Source: Phycomyces blakesleeanus NRRL 1555(-) (taxonomy: Eukaryota > Mucoromycota > Mucoromycetes > Mucorales > Phycomycetaceae). Taken from it: a stretch of 64,000 nucleotides of DNA. The notes below the pieces were generated by a model. The model saw only the letters and a program-made list of their open reading frames with translations, was not told the DNA's origin and made no database searches. The position numbers were made by a program, and so were the translations under genes. Location: positions 2,828,131 through 2,892,130 of the forward strand of contig NW_017265134.1 in the NCBI RefSeq assembly GCF_001638985.1, in the 5' to 3' direction. Below are positions 47,149 to 58,908 of the stretch, in pieces (positions within the stretch are counted from its first letter, which is position 1; each line of letters opens with the position of its first letter).

Positions 47149-47623
47149 TATGGCACCTTTCAAGTACATTCGAGTTGGTTTACTCTCTCTAGTTACAAGT
47201 ACAAACTCCTGAATCTTTGCAATCACTATTGTAATGGCACTATAACCTTTAACTGGTGACACAGGAAGAGGTTTTTGGGTAAAAAAAATACTCCTTTCAA
47301 TTGAAAAAAAAACGGATATTTTTATTGATAGGATTCGTATTGAAGTGATTTCTAGAAAGTACTTATTAACACCATGATTTTTAAATTGCTAATCTGCAAT
47401 AAGCAAAGACGTCTATTTTTTATCTACGAAATTTTTTTTTTTATACAATTGATTAATAGTTCTTATGAGATGACTATACAATAGAAAAGGGTTTATATTT
47501 AAATATTGAATTAAGAATTTCAGGACACGTCGTTTTACTTCAAAGGATTAGAGAAAAGACATCGGACCTCGGACAAGTAGTCACAATAAATTAGTCCGGC
47601 AAAAAAAAGTAGTGCCCCATTCT

Positions 47624-47638
47624 GAAAATGTCATCCCC
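47624..47638 (-). repeat. Isolated end of the same inverted-repeat family
   Basis: The complement reads GGGGATGACATTTTC and is embedded in a longer match to the right end of the 46815-47148 element (gtgccccattctgaaaatg against gtaccccaccctggaaacg). No partner end is seen to its left, so this copy is truncated or its left end has decayed. Confidence 0.45.
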
Positions 47639-47802
47639 TCCCTCTTCTCTGTAATTTTATCGTTTCCTACTACATAGTCCCCACACTTTGTGTGTTCATC
47701 AATCTCTCCCCAGGCATCTACCTCTCCTTCTTTAGGAAGTACGACCTGTTTTTGGGCAATTTAATAATAAAACTTTGTCAATTCAGGTATCAGCAATCTT
47801 AC

Positions 47803-47817
47803 GGGGACGACATTTTC
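47803..47817 (+). repeat. Left end of the same inverted-repeat family
   Basis: GGGGACGACATTTTC recurs exactly, and the following 60 bp (atgagacaatg ... cacaaata-tgttgcga) resemble the interior of the 46815 copy. The right end is not identifiable; the next recognisable item is a truncated F-box and a transposase relic. Confidence 0.45.
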
Positions 47818-48086
47818 TTTTTTTTTCTTTTTTTGTATGAGACAATGTGTTCTTTTCACAAATAGTGTTGCGAGAGACACACCTTTACACGAAATAATGC
47901 TTGTATTAAACTAGAAAATAAAATACGAAATGATTTTGGTCATTACTTTCATTCCACTGCTGTTACCTTAGATGTGTTGGATTGTCATGGATGATTCAAA
48001 GGAAGCTAACTTATCGTGTAGAATGTCTCTAATAATAAAAATATCAGCTGGAGTCAGCAAAAAAAAACTTTTTTTCTATCTCTTTA

Positions 48087-48170
48087 ATGACGTTTAAATT
48101 ATCGAAACTGCCTTTAGAATTATTATATATTATATGCGAATACTTGGATATAGATGCTTCCCAAACATGA
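48087..48170 (+). pseudogene. Truncated F-box N-terminus
   Basis: ATG at 48087 opens 27 codons, including KLPLELLYIICEYLDID, a clear start of an F-box. It is cut by TGA at 48168-48170, and the DNA continues straight into transposase-like sequence. It is the 5' stub of an F-box gene, or a decayed copy of one. Intact F-box/LRR genes exist in this window (39214-41094), so the family is present. Confidence 0.55.
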
Positions 48171-48432
48171 AAGGATTTCATATTGTAATGGATAAGGCTC
48201 CAATTCACCCTCGCGATGTCGTTGATCCTATTGTTTCACAAAGAGAATATACATGCCAGTATACCTTCCTCCATATTCACCTGAGCTCAACCCTATTGAG
48301 ATACCTTGGAAGTATTTAAGGATCGAGTCAAAAGAGGGAATTTGACGGATGCAGAAACACTTTCTTCGAGAATAATTGAAGACAGTGAGGATGTTTCTGC
48401 TGAACATTTACAGACTTTTATCTAGCACTCGA
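48160..48432 (+). pseudogene. Second DDE transposase relic (Tc1/IS630 type)
   Basis: KGFHIVMDKAPIH is the region around the second catalytic Asp (family: V-D-N-A-P/x-I/x-H). After a frameshift comes YLPPYSPELNPIE, the third acidic motif. Further stops and shifts follow (SSRIIEDSEDVS-like end at 48360-48420). It differs from the relic at 46537 and so belongs to a separate subfamily. Inactive. Confidence 0.75.
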
Positions 48433-48628
48433 TAAACGTAATTCCTAATTGTAACTGAATTGAGCATACCGAACAAAAGTCACATGGAACACAAGCTTGT
48501 CAGAGGCAAAAAAAAATGGGCATGCGATTCGTTTGATTAAGAAAAGTTGGTGATTAACAATCATTTCTCCGTAGTAATAACTATAATAAGAGTAATATAG
48601 ATATATATATATAGATATATTTGTCACC

Positions 48629-50199
48629 ATGAGTCTTCGAAAAAGTACAAGAACTATTGTCAGAACAAGTACACTATTTTATGGAGAAAAGCCCATTCCA
48701 AAGCTGGCCACAAAAAGGTACTACGGTCATTTTATAGTTTAAATGACTAACTGATTAGAATGATTAGCAAATCATCAATGAAGAAGGTGAGACTATCTTG
48801 TATCAATAAAAACAGTATTCTCGACCAACTATTTGACTCTTAGAAGAACAAGACAGCTGCAGTGACAAGGACCACAAAAAAGGTACATGACCATTAGACT
48901 TTACCTTTCAGCTATATATATAGACAAAAAAGAAAACTAAACATTTAACACTCACACACTTTACTGTAAAGCTAAAAGCTTCAAGTGATCCTAGCTCGTC
49001 TAATGTTATTTCCGCTGCTTCTGCAACCACCATAAGTGATGAAAAGAGTGCCGAGTTGCGCACCTTTGATATCCAGGATGCCATTGATCATCTCAAAGTA
49101 TCTGATCCTAAATTAGCACCCTATATGACTGAAGAATCCTTTGAGTATCTTCGGAAAAGACTAGGAAATGCAAATACAAAGAATCCATTTCGGTAATAAC
49201 TCAAATACTTTATACGCATACCTTAAATGTACTCTAAAGATATGTTGTCTTTAGCGCCTTAGCAACTTCAATAATTTATCAGCAAATTCATGGAAAGGCC
49301 GCGGCTGCAATCTGCACCAGGTTCATAAAACTGTTTGATCCACCTGTCCCTGTTCCGGATATTGTAAACTCTGATTTTGATTGGTTTCCCACACCTAAAA
49401 TTGTACTTGACAAGACTCTAGAAGAATTAAAGGCTGCTGGCCTATCAACAAGAAAGGTATAAGAGAAAGAAGGAGAGAGAATTAACCATATTTCGGGCTA
49501 CTTGAAGGTGTCGAAATCATTTTCTTTATTAATAAAATATTTGTGCAAAGGCAGAGTATATTCAATCTTTAGCAGAAAAGTTCAGAGATTGTTCTGTAGA
49601 TATAGACCGTCTTCAAAGCATGTCGGACGATGAGTTGTCCCAATTCCTGTGCTCTGTCAAGGGTATCGGTCAGGTAAATGCACACACACATATAGATATT
49701 TGCATATATATGAAATTCAAGTCACTTAATTATGCTTATCTTCCTAGTGGACAGTAGATATGTTTATGGTATATTCTTCTCATTTTTTGGTTATAACGCA
49801 CAAGATATAACAAACCACACACCCACACACAATAGATATTCAACCTTGGACGACCGAATGTCTTACCATTGACTGATCTTGGTAATTTAAAATATATATA
49901 TATAATAACCCTGTACTAAAACAAGTAAATAAATAATAATAATAATAAAAACACTTGTTCATAGCCGTGAAAAAGGCAGTTGCCCGTCATTTTGGACTTC
50001 CAATTGGTCCCAAAAAGTTTCCTACTGCAGATGAAATGTGCAGAGTAACCAAGATATGGGAGGTTTGTACATTCCATTTGAGTTCTGTGATCAATCAATT
50101 AAATATTAAAGCTTAATACGCAATTTTCTGCAGCCTTATAGAACTGTAGCAACATTGTACATGTGGCGCGGCTCTTCGACTGTTATATCTGCAGATTAG
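48629..50199 (+). CDS. MAG1: DNA-3-methyladenine glycosylase (AlkA/Mag1 type)
   Basis: Ten exons: 48629-48717, 48768-48786, 48844-48882, 48972-49192, 49255-49456, 49551-49673, 49748-49768, 49836-49881, 49965-50062, 50134-50199; 307 residues. The enzyme removes alkylated purines to begin base-excision repair in the nucleus. The first 70 residues are Lys/Thr/Ser-rich (a likely nuclear signal, KSSMKKKNK). The HhH-GPD fold follows: SIIYQQIHGKAA, the hairpin VKGIGQWTVDMFMIF (about 220-235), then LPLTDLAVKKAV with the catalytic Asp, and KIWEPYRTVATLYMWR. All are diagnostic for AlkA/Mag1. Two exons of 19 and 21 nt are required to keep frame. The next gene starts 298 bp downstream on the same strand. 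Confidence 0.92.
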
Positions 50200-50496
50200 C
50201 ACACAATATATCTCTTTTTCGTTTTTTTTTTATCTAAATATACTATGAAACAAAAAAGACCCCAGATGTATGCTGGTTTTATACCAATTCGATACTATAA
50301 AAGCCGCTCTGTCCCAAAGATACTCTTATTCTATTCATTAGCTGACTTATATCGTCGAAATACTAAAAGAGGATAGCCTCTCAATACCTTGGAGCTTTCA
50401 TCAAGTTCTTGACTTCTTCTACAGCACGTGACCGTTAATCAAACCTAACATCCTTTCAAAGGCAAAAAAATAAAAGGAATCAATGCCTCTCTAACC

Positions 50497-51172
50497 ATGT
50501 CTTTCATTCCTCGGGTCGGTATCTCCATTGCAACCAAGGCATGCCTAAACCCCGGACCATTAGCCAGACCATTGATCAGACGAGCCTTTCTGACTCCAGT
50601 ACGGACAATGTCTACTCCAACGGCTGCCTCGGCCAGCCGAGATCAGCAGAATAATCTACGTGTGGCAGCATCACATTTTAAGCGTCAACGACATCTTCCT
50701 TACTTCTTGGAATATCTCATGTGGGTCGTATTTGGCTCAGAGGCACTACATTTGATATGGTTAAAGATGGAATACAAAGAGTACAAGGAAAAGGTTGAAC
50801 ACAAGATCCAGTTGCTTCAAGAAATCGTTACTCGTATTGAGCAGGGCCAAGAGTTCACCGATAGTCTCAGAGAAGAGATTAAGATGGTCTTGTTGAATAA
50901 TAAGCAGGCTTCAGCAACCAACGATGTAGATATTGATGATGCCTATTTGGAGAAACGTATGTCCAATTTCTTATTTACTTTTAATTTATTTTACTTATTT
51001 ATTCTCATCTCTTCTCACATATTTTATTCTTAAAGTAATTGCATCTTCTGAGAAACAATCAGTGGCAGAAGACGGAGCAGAGTTTAATGGGCCAGTTGAA
51101 GAAAAGAGAAGCACAAGATGGGTTGAATCGACCGAAACAATAGATGGAAAGAAGAAGCCTGTTTTCTTATAG
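50497..51172 (+). CDS. Unnamed mitochondrial-type membrane coiled-coil protein
   Basis: Two exons (50497-50956 and 51036-51172; GTATGT donor), 198 residues, family not recognised. Residues 1-40 are rich in Arg, Ala and Ser and have no acidic residue (SFIPRVGISIATKAC ... RRAFLTPVR), which reads as a mitochondrial presequence. One hydrophobic segment at about 68-92 (LPYFLEYLMWVVFGSEALHL) is followed by a charged coiled coil (about 93-135). The tail is acidic and polar and ends in KPVFL. Topology resembles small inner-membrane assembly factors with one membrane span and a coiled coil, but I cannot name the family. It converges on the NADH dehydrogenase gene, stops 198 bp apart. Confidence 0.8.
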
Positions 51173-51369
51173 AGTTTATTTATAATCATTGCATAGAATG
51201 TATATATATATATATATATATAAATATATAAATTCAAAAAGAATCCTTAAAATCGACTGATGTCCCGACCAAAACACCATGTGAGAAACCTATATATATA
51301 TTTAAAAAAAAGATAGTGAGACTTCATAGATCTAGCAGAAAAAAAAAGCAAAAGGAAGGAAAGATAGAT

Positions 51370-53996
51370 TTACCAGTGGTATGGGATGAGCATTCGATTA
51401 CGGAGACTCATACTCATGCTGAAATAAGCAGATCTCCATAACAACCAAGGAAGGTGCCCAGATTTTTTGGCTAGCTGATGGACAGACGACATGTCAACAA
51501 GTGCCTCTGAAGATCCAATGTATGCCATCATGCCTCGATTCTTGAATTCAAAGCAATTCGCTTCCATATCAGATCCATGGACCACCATCTTATTAAAGAC
51601 TATAGATTCGAGTGGGTCATTCTGTCTTTGCTTTTATAAGAGAGAGCTTTAAGAAAAAGAAGGATACCTTTACTGAGATAAATAGCCTTTTGGGTAGCAA
51701 CTAAAAGACGCATATATTTATAGAAGGTTAAAGAGTATAATTGAAAACATAATTTATAATACCTTGGGCTGTAGCTGGAAGATCGTTGTCTTTTATAGTC
51801 GCGCAGTCTCCCAAAGCATAACTAAGATAAAATCAAACATCAACAAAACAAGAGCTTAATTTCTTGTTTGGGTATTAGTCTTACACATTTGGATATGGCT
51901 GCTGAGTGGTTTCATCAATCACCCGTAGTTTCGAGTCCGTGAGGATTCTAAACAAGATAATTAATAAGCCAGTAGATATTAAGTCAAGCTCAAACCTTTG
52001 TTTTTTTGTATCCATTACTACATTCTCGAGTGATTTAACAAGTGGGTTCTGCATTAACCCAGTAGACCAGACTAGGAGACCATACGGAACTATTTTTTTT
52101 ATTTCTTTCACTGTCAGTATATAAAAATATTAACTTTTCTTTATCACTTAAAAGTACACACCGTTGCCTTCATCACGAATAACCAAATGGTCAGATTCGA
52201 CTTTCTCAACATGTCTCTCTAAAGTTAATAAAGTTAGGTCAAGACTAATTCCGGAACAAATTATTCAAAATTACGTGTTTTTATCTGAATGCCTTTTCTG
52301 TTGAACTTCTTGTGTGCATAATCAGAGAGATTTGTATCAAAAGACCCAAGGATGTGTGGTGCAACATCATAAAGAGTCATTCGTGTCTTTGACATCAAGT
52401 CTGGATAGAGTCTGGACATATCAGATGCAATGAAATCATATAGCTCGGCAGAAAACTCGATACCCTTCACACAAAATTGAGCAGTTAGTAGTAGTAATGT
52501 AAGGTAGAATTATAATACTACTATTATTCTTACAGTTGGGCCTCCTCCTACAACCACAAAATGAAGCCTGTCTTCCTTTTGCTTGCTTGTTAGACCAGAC
52601 TGAGATGCATATTCAAAACCTGTATAGAAAAATAAGATGGAATTGAGGCATTTGTAGATGCAGTAACATACATTCTATGACACGCTTTCTGATTCTTCTA
52701 GCGTCATTAACATCCTTTAAAAAGTGTCCATATTCTTTGACGCCTGGGATTCCAAAAGTGTTTGAGTAGGAGCCAACGCCGATAACAAGCTTATCATAAT
52801 CCAACGTAAATTTGGTGCCGATATCTTTAAAAATTATACGCTGTAAGTACGTAGGAAAAGATTGTATACGGAGAATATCAAGCTACCTCCTTCATGATGT
52901 GAGGTACAGTGAATAACCTGATTAACCAAGTCTATTAAAAAGTACTATTAGCTGCGTTGCCTTTTAATATATATATATATAAAGGAATACACACCAATTC
53001 TGTCACATCGAGCTTGCATAAAGTCAATATCTTTTGAATACCCACGCACGGGCTCTGTTATGCATCTAAATTCGAGAGTCCCAACAGATGTGCTATATAG
53101 AATATAATTATTCGCATTATTTCTAAAAGTATTAGTATACAATTAAAAAAAAATGGGGTTTTTGGTTTTGCTTCAAACAAAAAGTAAAAATACTTGCCTT
53201 GCAAGAAGGGGTGTAAATACAAAATAATTTCTTTTTATGTTAAGCAAAAGAAGATTATTAGATGATATATGGCTCATTATGTTCTTAAAGGCTCCTCACC
53301 TTGGAGAGACTACGGAAACATTGTAATCTTCTTTATTAAGCTCTCTCATTAGCTTGAATCCTGTATGTCAAATATATATTTAGATTTTTAAAGAAAGAGA
53401 GAAAAAGTTTAAATGTTTCTCAAGTTGTTACCAGCCCAACCGGAACCTAGTAATATGACATTATTTTAAATTTGATTTTTAAGAAAAATGTCAGTCAAGG
53501 ATGCTTTCACATGTCACACAGTGGATTGCTCTTACCAAGAATGACAATCCTTCCTGATGTGGTCAATGTTTCACAAAAAGAAAGAAAGAGGATCAAGATG
53601 TATTTGTTATGACATATTGCTAAACGGATCAATGTTTTATTGGACATTACCTTGGGATCTTGCAATGGTCCTGGTTTTGTTTCGTATAAATTGTTTACCT
53701 GTACAATTTGATTAGAATATTTATAAAAGTAGTATATTGATTGTAAAACTTGCCATGTTGTTTTGCTGATATGTGGAGTGAGGCTACTCTATACTGATTT
53801 GGTCGAATTCCATGAGGAACAAGAGCTGACCCTGGGTGACTCTTTTGAGCCCAACGGGTACCTAGCGGAATCGTTTGATAGGACGTCAAAGCAACGACAT
53901 CTAAAGGTGAGATAGAGATTAAAATAAAGTAAATAGGTGGTTGGGTTATAGGTTAAGCTATAAGTTACCTGATCTTCTTGTTAATGTAAGGAGCAT
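51370..53996 (-). CDS. NDE1: Alternative NADH dehydrogenase (NDE/NDI type)
   Basis: Eighteen exons on the minus strand: 53969-53996, 53754-53900, 53651-53698, 53536-53553, 53432-53446, 53300-53360, 53198-53230, 52995-53092, 52887-52931, 52672-52824, 52534-52619, 52275-52464, 52162-52218, 51996-52110, 51885-51947, 51763-51821, 51668-51700, 51370-51599; 492 residues. The rotenone-insensitive, non-pumping enzyme passes electrons from NADH to ubiquinone at the mitochondrial inner membrane. An Arg/Ser-rich leader is followed by the FAD fold VILGSGWAGFKLM (about 79-91), RNYFVFTPLLAS and YDKLVIGVGS. The NADH fold VVVGGGPTGIEFSAEL comes next, then YALGDCAT, LPATAQVA and the membrane-binding end LLWRSAYFSMSMSLRNR. 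No EF-hand insert is seen. Introns 2 and 7 use GC donors (GCAAGT). Whether it faces matrix or cytosol cannot be told. Confidence 0.92.
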
Positions 53997-54809
53997 GTTT
54001 GCTAAAAAAAAAGAGAGAGAGATCCTTGTAAAATTGGTAAGAGTCAAAAAGGTAGTAAGAGGGTTTATATAGTATATATATATAGATTAAAGAAATAAAA
54101 TTAAAATAAAATAACTAATGACAAAGCTTGTTTCAAAGAGCTATTCACCTCGTGGGTTTCATAAGAAAAGACCAAGTTGGCCATAAAGATAGAATACGAG
54201 AATGATAGGCCCAATAGATGACCAGAACAAGGTCTGAATTGGAACCATGCTCATTCATGTGAAGATACGGGAACAGATGTGGCTTTGATGGGTGGTCATA
54301 AAGGATTCTAATAAAGGGGTAGATTATCATTCTAATTTGGTGCAAACTTATAGATCATTGGAACCAAATGGTAACAAGATAAATAAATACATAGTATATG
54401 TTAGGACTGGATTGTCTTGATGCGGGGAAGCGTACAAAATACTAGATTAGGAGAGATAAAGGAAAAATATGGATATGTCATCTCAAATGGCAGGACTAAA
54501 GTGTATCTGCAATCAATGAAACTCTTCCACATTTGGCTCTGTACTGTAATTGGTTCTTTCGGCCAAAGTGGGACAGATGCTTTATACTATACCATAATCA
54601 AACTGATGAACTCAAAGGTCTGCATCTTGCACAGTATTATCTGTACATACATGTGATTTCAATATACCTTTATGTGTTTTGTAGTTAAAATTCAATTCCT
54701 TAGAAAAATGCCTTTGGATACAAGGTTTTCTAGGTTTCAAAAATTATAAAAAAAGATCTTTATTTTATTTTAATTTTCTTTTAAAAAAAGAGTTGTTCCA
54801 AAATTCTTT
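53997..54809. other. Intergenic
   Basis: 5' flank of the NADH dehydrogenase gene, a (TA)n stretch (about 54070-54085) and AT-rich DNA. Short frames at 54145-54345 (-) and 54417-54656 (+) have no recognisable content. Confidence 0.45.
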
Positions 54810-56744
54810 TTATGTAATAAGAGGTAACTTTTCTTCTATTTCTATCAACATTTCACTAGCAATAGCTTTTGTCTCATTCCATGTACTGTGCAAGAAACGT
54901 ACTGCAAATGGATGCATCCCTGGCGAGTTGTTGTTCATGATTTCCTAAAGAATATAAGCCAGGATTAAATACTATTAAGGCCAACAAACTCCAACTATAA
55001 TCAATACTCACTTCCAACTCCTCTACTTCTCTAGCAGCTTCTTCGTGAACTTGTCCACATATTGACTGTAGCATAATCATCACTCTTCGCTCATTGTCAG
55101 CACTAATACGCTCTGTCTGGCCCATTACAACATCATTCCACTGCATAACCCGACGATTAAATCCGGGTCTACCTGCGCCTTCCAAGGCCAACAGTCGCAA
55201 AGCACAAAGCAATCTGAATGATACATCGCCCTTTTTTATAGAATAGTCACTACAATTATATATTAGTAAGGATATTGATAATTCGGGTTTAATTTTTCAT
55301 GTATAGCAGTAGTAAAACAAAGCCCAAATCTTACCCTGAGTATCTATGGTGCAAATTCATATTAGTCTCATTGATCTGTAAGAATAAGAAATAAACATGC
55401 TTACCCAGCTCCCTCCAAGATTTGTTTTTTAATGATAGCGCCCTCGGGTGTTTCCATATCATCAAATAAAGACCACACCTCATCATCCAATTGTATATAA
55501 TTGAATACATTATCAGGCACAACAAATCCATATTCTTTCAATATGGCCAAATTATCATGTGGCCCATAGCTGATAAAAACTTGCTCGCCCTTGGCATAGG
55601 GCACCAATGTCTTGATCTCAAAACACTGGTTTTTGATATTGAAATCGCTCTGAATTTTGGCATCCCAGGCATGGTTGAGAAAATCAAGCATAGGTGCAAG
55701 TGCCATATTTCCTCCCTTTGCAGTAGCATCTGCGGTTTTTAGGTGGATGCATCTAGTGTTTACTATAAATTTAATATTAATCGATGATTCTACATATATC
55801 AATAATATAATTACCACACAACCAAGCCCACTCGTATTCCTCATAAAGAATGGGCTCTTGGGACTGAAGAGAGTCTCTTTTACTCTTCGTTTTTTTTTAA
55901 AAAAGAAACATTCATCTGTTTAGCCAATAGAGATACTAGAAAGCATACCTATATATATTAGGTCAACTCACATTAAAGAATTTTGCGGCTGCTACAAAAT
56001 CCTCTTCGATTTTGTGTTTCTGTTGGGCTACTTGTTCTAAACCAAACCGGGTAAATAAGACTATTGTTAAGTTGTAGATAGTAGTTACCTGTCAATGAAT
56101 GTGGTAAGTGATTTTGGAGTTCTGTGGGATACTTTACAGGCATGGTGCTGAAATGGGATGGAAGTAAACTAGTATATGGTTCCCACCAAGACTCTCGATC
56201 ACGACACAAAAGAACCAGATGTAGTGCCAGGAGTTGATGAGTGCTTAAAGGGTGGGGGCCATAAATAGCCATGAGGCTCTTGTTGGTTATAAGGAAACGC
56301 CTAGGTACCGAGACAATGACTTCTCCAGCCTGTACCTTACTTAATATGTGCGTTGATTTATAAACTATCATATTTTCTTTCTACCTCAATAGGGCTCATG
56401 GCCATCATACCTTGAGAATATGCATATTATTACCAAAACTTTATCACTTTCGGAGCCTTTTTTTTATTACTTACCACGACCAGTGTCTGCATAATTATAG
56501 ATAATCAAATACACGTGTTAGTGAGTCGTGAAAATAAAAATAACAAGTAGCGGGAAGACTTGCTTGGGAAATGAGCAAGTTCTAGCTTTGTTTTTGGAAA
56601 GTCATTTGAATCGAGCCATTGAATGAACTGCTCATACTTTTGATCATGGACAACTAGTAATGAGATTCCCGGAATGATTATTAGCCTCATTGTATTAGTA
56701 CTTATTATTATTACTTTACCTGTGCCATGTGTTTTGTCTATCAT
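54810..56744 (-). CDS. SET-domain protein methyltransferase (SETD4-like)
   Basis: Eleven exons on the minus strand: 56720-56744, 56564-56653, 56475-56486, 56385-56410, 56089-56335, 55972-56036, 55815-55863, 55405-55762, 55335-55343, 55012-55249, 54810-54944; 417 residues (human SETD4 440). The family transfers methyl groups from S-adenosylmethionine to lysine. The split SET domain shows HFPNTGRGM (the GxG motif), VQAGEVIVSVPRRFLI, ILYEEYEWAWLC, PMLDFLNHAWD (AdoMet-binding NH) and EQVFISYGPHDNLAILKEYGFV (catalytic Tyr). A helical Rubisco-methyltransferase-like substrate region follows (RLLCALRLLALEGAG). Intron 2 has a GC donor (GCAAGT). Exons of 12 and 9 nt are needed; the 9-nt one is the least certain. 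The first intron carries a TACTAAT branch site. Confidence 0.85.
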
Positions 56745-57870
56745 TCTGACCAAAACAAAATCAATTGGTTAGTTATTATCTTCTGTCCTGAAAAAAAACA
56801 AGAAAATATGTAAAGGGTTGTAGGCTACTTGAGACGATATAAAAAAAGTGACTCACAAAAAAACTGCATTATTCTTACACATATTTTTTTGGCGTTCAAT
56901 CACAGTCAAGTCACCCACAAATGTAATTCAATTCAATTCAATTCAATTTTTAATAAAATGCCTGTTGTCATTAAAACACTACATACTTAATACAAATGTA
57001 CTGCTCCTTGACAGGACAAGCTTTATTTATTGTCTGAAATAGCCACAGCTCTCTTCTACTGTTGGTCATCATAGAATATATTTTCATTTAAGGCATTTAG
57101 GTAGCTATTCCTCTAAATATACACTATGCTAAAACAAAAGAGCGATTTTGGTGAGATTTTTGCAAGTTTTTCGGGGCTTAAAGTGTTTTATATTGCCCTG
57201 TAAATACAGTAAAAAGAAAAGAAAAGAAAGATGGAGAGAATATTTCGGGTGTGTACAAGAAGTATTGCTAAAACATGCATAGAATAGTGGGTTTAGTCAG
57301 TAGGAGAATAAATCCCAAAGGTAAAACATGCTCGATATAAACTCTAATACATCTCTCATGACATGTTCCAAAGCCCAAATCCCATAGTAGTTTGATTACA
57401 TAATGACTGAAAGATAACAATCTTACTAGCTGATGCGATAAAAGTTAGGGCTAAAGAGAAAAATTTAACTGAATTGATAAAGAGGCTCTCATAGAGTGTA
57501 TGACTAATTATACTTTTAATGAAATATGATAAAAGTAAAAAAAAAAAAAAAAAAAAAACAACAGCATTTGAGGTACTTCAAGGAGTGCGATATCAATTTT
57601 TCAAAACACGTCTCCATTTTTAGAAGTTTTACAAGTCCAAAAAAGTACAGGGACTTGAAAGTCCGTAGAGCAAATCCCTGCAAGACAGCAGGGACCAATA
57701 TACATCGGATACCCAAATATGGTGTTTGACTTTGCTTACTATCGACACCATTAGTAAGAAACATTTTATTTTATTGCCCTGTCTCATTCTTTTAGTCTCT
57801 TGTTCATTTTACACTATTGTTATTACTATTACTATTACTATTACTGTTACTATTATTATTATCTTTAAAT
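56745..57870. other. Intergenic
   Basis: AT-rich spacer with an (ATTCA)n pentamer run at 56921-56948 and about 20 consecutive A at 57537-57558. No gene recognised. The final 60 bases are (TTA/TAC)n repeats that give a meaningless Leu-rich extension to the next frame. Confidence 0.5.
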
Positions 57871-58908
57871 ATGACATTCAACAACTTTAAGTTTGTTTCC
57901 GTTGATCCTACTCAACCTGCACCACGTGGTCGACAATTGCATCAAGCCATTGCTAATGAGAATGTCGAGACAATTGAAATCCCAGTTATATCTTGCGATG
58001 AAGTACCTATACCTGACAAAGTCCAAGAAGTCGAAAATTTCGAAGACGATGAAGAACCCGAAAATAACGCTGGCGTAGAAAGCTCTTCTGAAAGAGCAAA
58101 CGATCGTATCTGGTGCAAAAATGCTACAAAACTATTTTTAAAAGTTGTCTTAGATACAGATATCTACATCAAAACTAGATCTGCAGGTGGTCACAAGAGG
58201 AAGATTGGCCACCTCTGGGACAACTTTTTGGTAACGTTCAAGAGTGAACCAGAATTCAAAAGCTTGCCTCGTTCGTTCAGGAGAGTGGTGGACAGCAGCA
58301 AGTGTAACAGCAAGTTCAGGTCGTTGAAGAAAACATATAAGAAAGCTACAGATAAAGTATTGGCCCATACTAGTCGTGGTATTACTCGCTCCCGCCCACC
58401 TTGGTTTGACGAAATGTGTCAAATTTTCTCGAATTGTGATTCAGTACAAACAGCGGTTGAAGAACCTTCTGCCACAAGATCTGGTTCGACATCCTTCCGT
58501 GTCCCTCTCACTACGTCACGTAATCAAATCCAGCCACTCAATGTTGATCACAATGATCCAATTTTCGACCTCATAGCTTCAGTGTGTACATCCGTAACAA
58601 AAGAAGTGAGAGTCTCTGTACGTGAATTCGCCGAGGCATTCCTTGATACCATCGAAGAAAAAGCAGAAAAGAAGAGGAGGGTTGATGCAAAGATGGAGTT
58701 GAAGCTGAGGAAAGTTGTGGCTTTAGAGAAGCGGGTTGAGTTGATGGAGAGAGAAGCCGAAGACAGAGCTCTTGAACGGGAAAGAAAAGAGAAAAAAGAT
58801 GCCGCACTTCTTTCGCATTACAAGACGATGAATGAAATTTTATCGATTCTTGCAAAACGAAGTGTACAAAGCAGCAACAGCCAAAACAATAAAAAGGGTG
58901 AGGCTTGA
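57871..58908 (+). CDS. Myb/SANT-like (trihelix-type) DNA-binding protein
   Basis: Intronless, 345 residues from the ATG at 57871; the upstream in-frame Leu run is a translated microsatellite. After an acidic N-terminal part, residues about 78-190 have the layout of a Myb/SANT-like domain: RIWCKNATKLFL, HLWDNFLVTF and KFRSLKKTYKKATDKV ... RPPWFDEMCQIF, with aromatic residues at the expected helix spacing and KF..L...YK, the trihelix signature. A long Lys/Glu coiled coil follows (about 255-320; EKKRRVDAKMELKLRKV), suited to dimerisation. Such proteins are often encoded next to, or derived from, Harbinger-type transposons, but no transposase is recognisable nearby. Transcription-factor role inferred. 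Confidence 0.65.
   Translation: MTFNNFKFVSVDPTQPAPRGRQLHQAIANENVETIEIPVISCDEVPIPDKVQEVENFEDDEEPENNAGVESSSERANDRIWCKNATKLFLKVVLDTDIYIKTRSAGGHKRKIGHLWDNFLVTFKSEPEFKSLPRSFRRVVDSSKCNSKFRSLKKTYKKATDKVLAHTSRGITRSRPPWFDEMCQIFSNCDSVQTAVEEPSATRSGSTSFRVPLTTSRNQIQPLNVDHNDPIFDLIASVCTSVTKEVRVSVREFAEAFLDTIEEKAEKKRRVDAKMELKLRKVVALEKRVELMEREAEDRALERERKEKKDAALLSHYKTMNEILSILAKRSVQSSNSQNNKKGEA

Noticed and set aside
57817..57870. Leu-rich start of the Myb-like protein
   Set aside because: Translation of TTA/TAC repeats; the next ATG gives a normal N-terminus.
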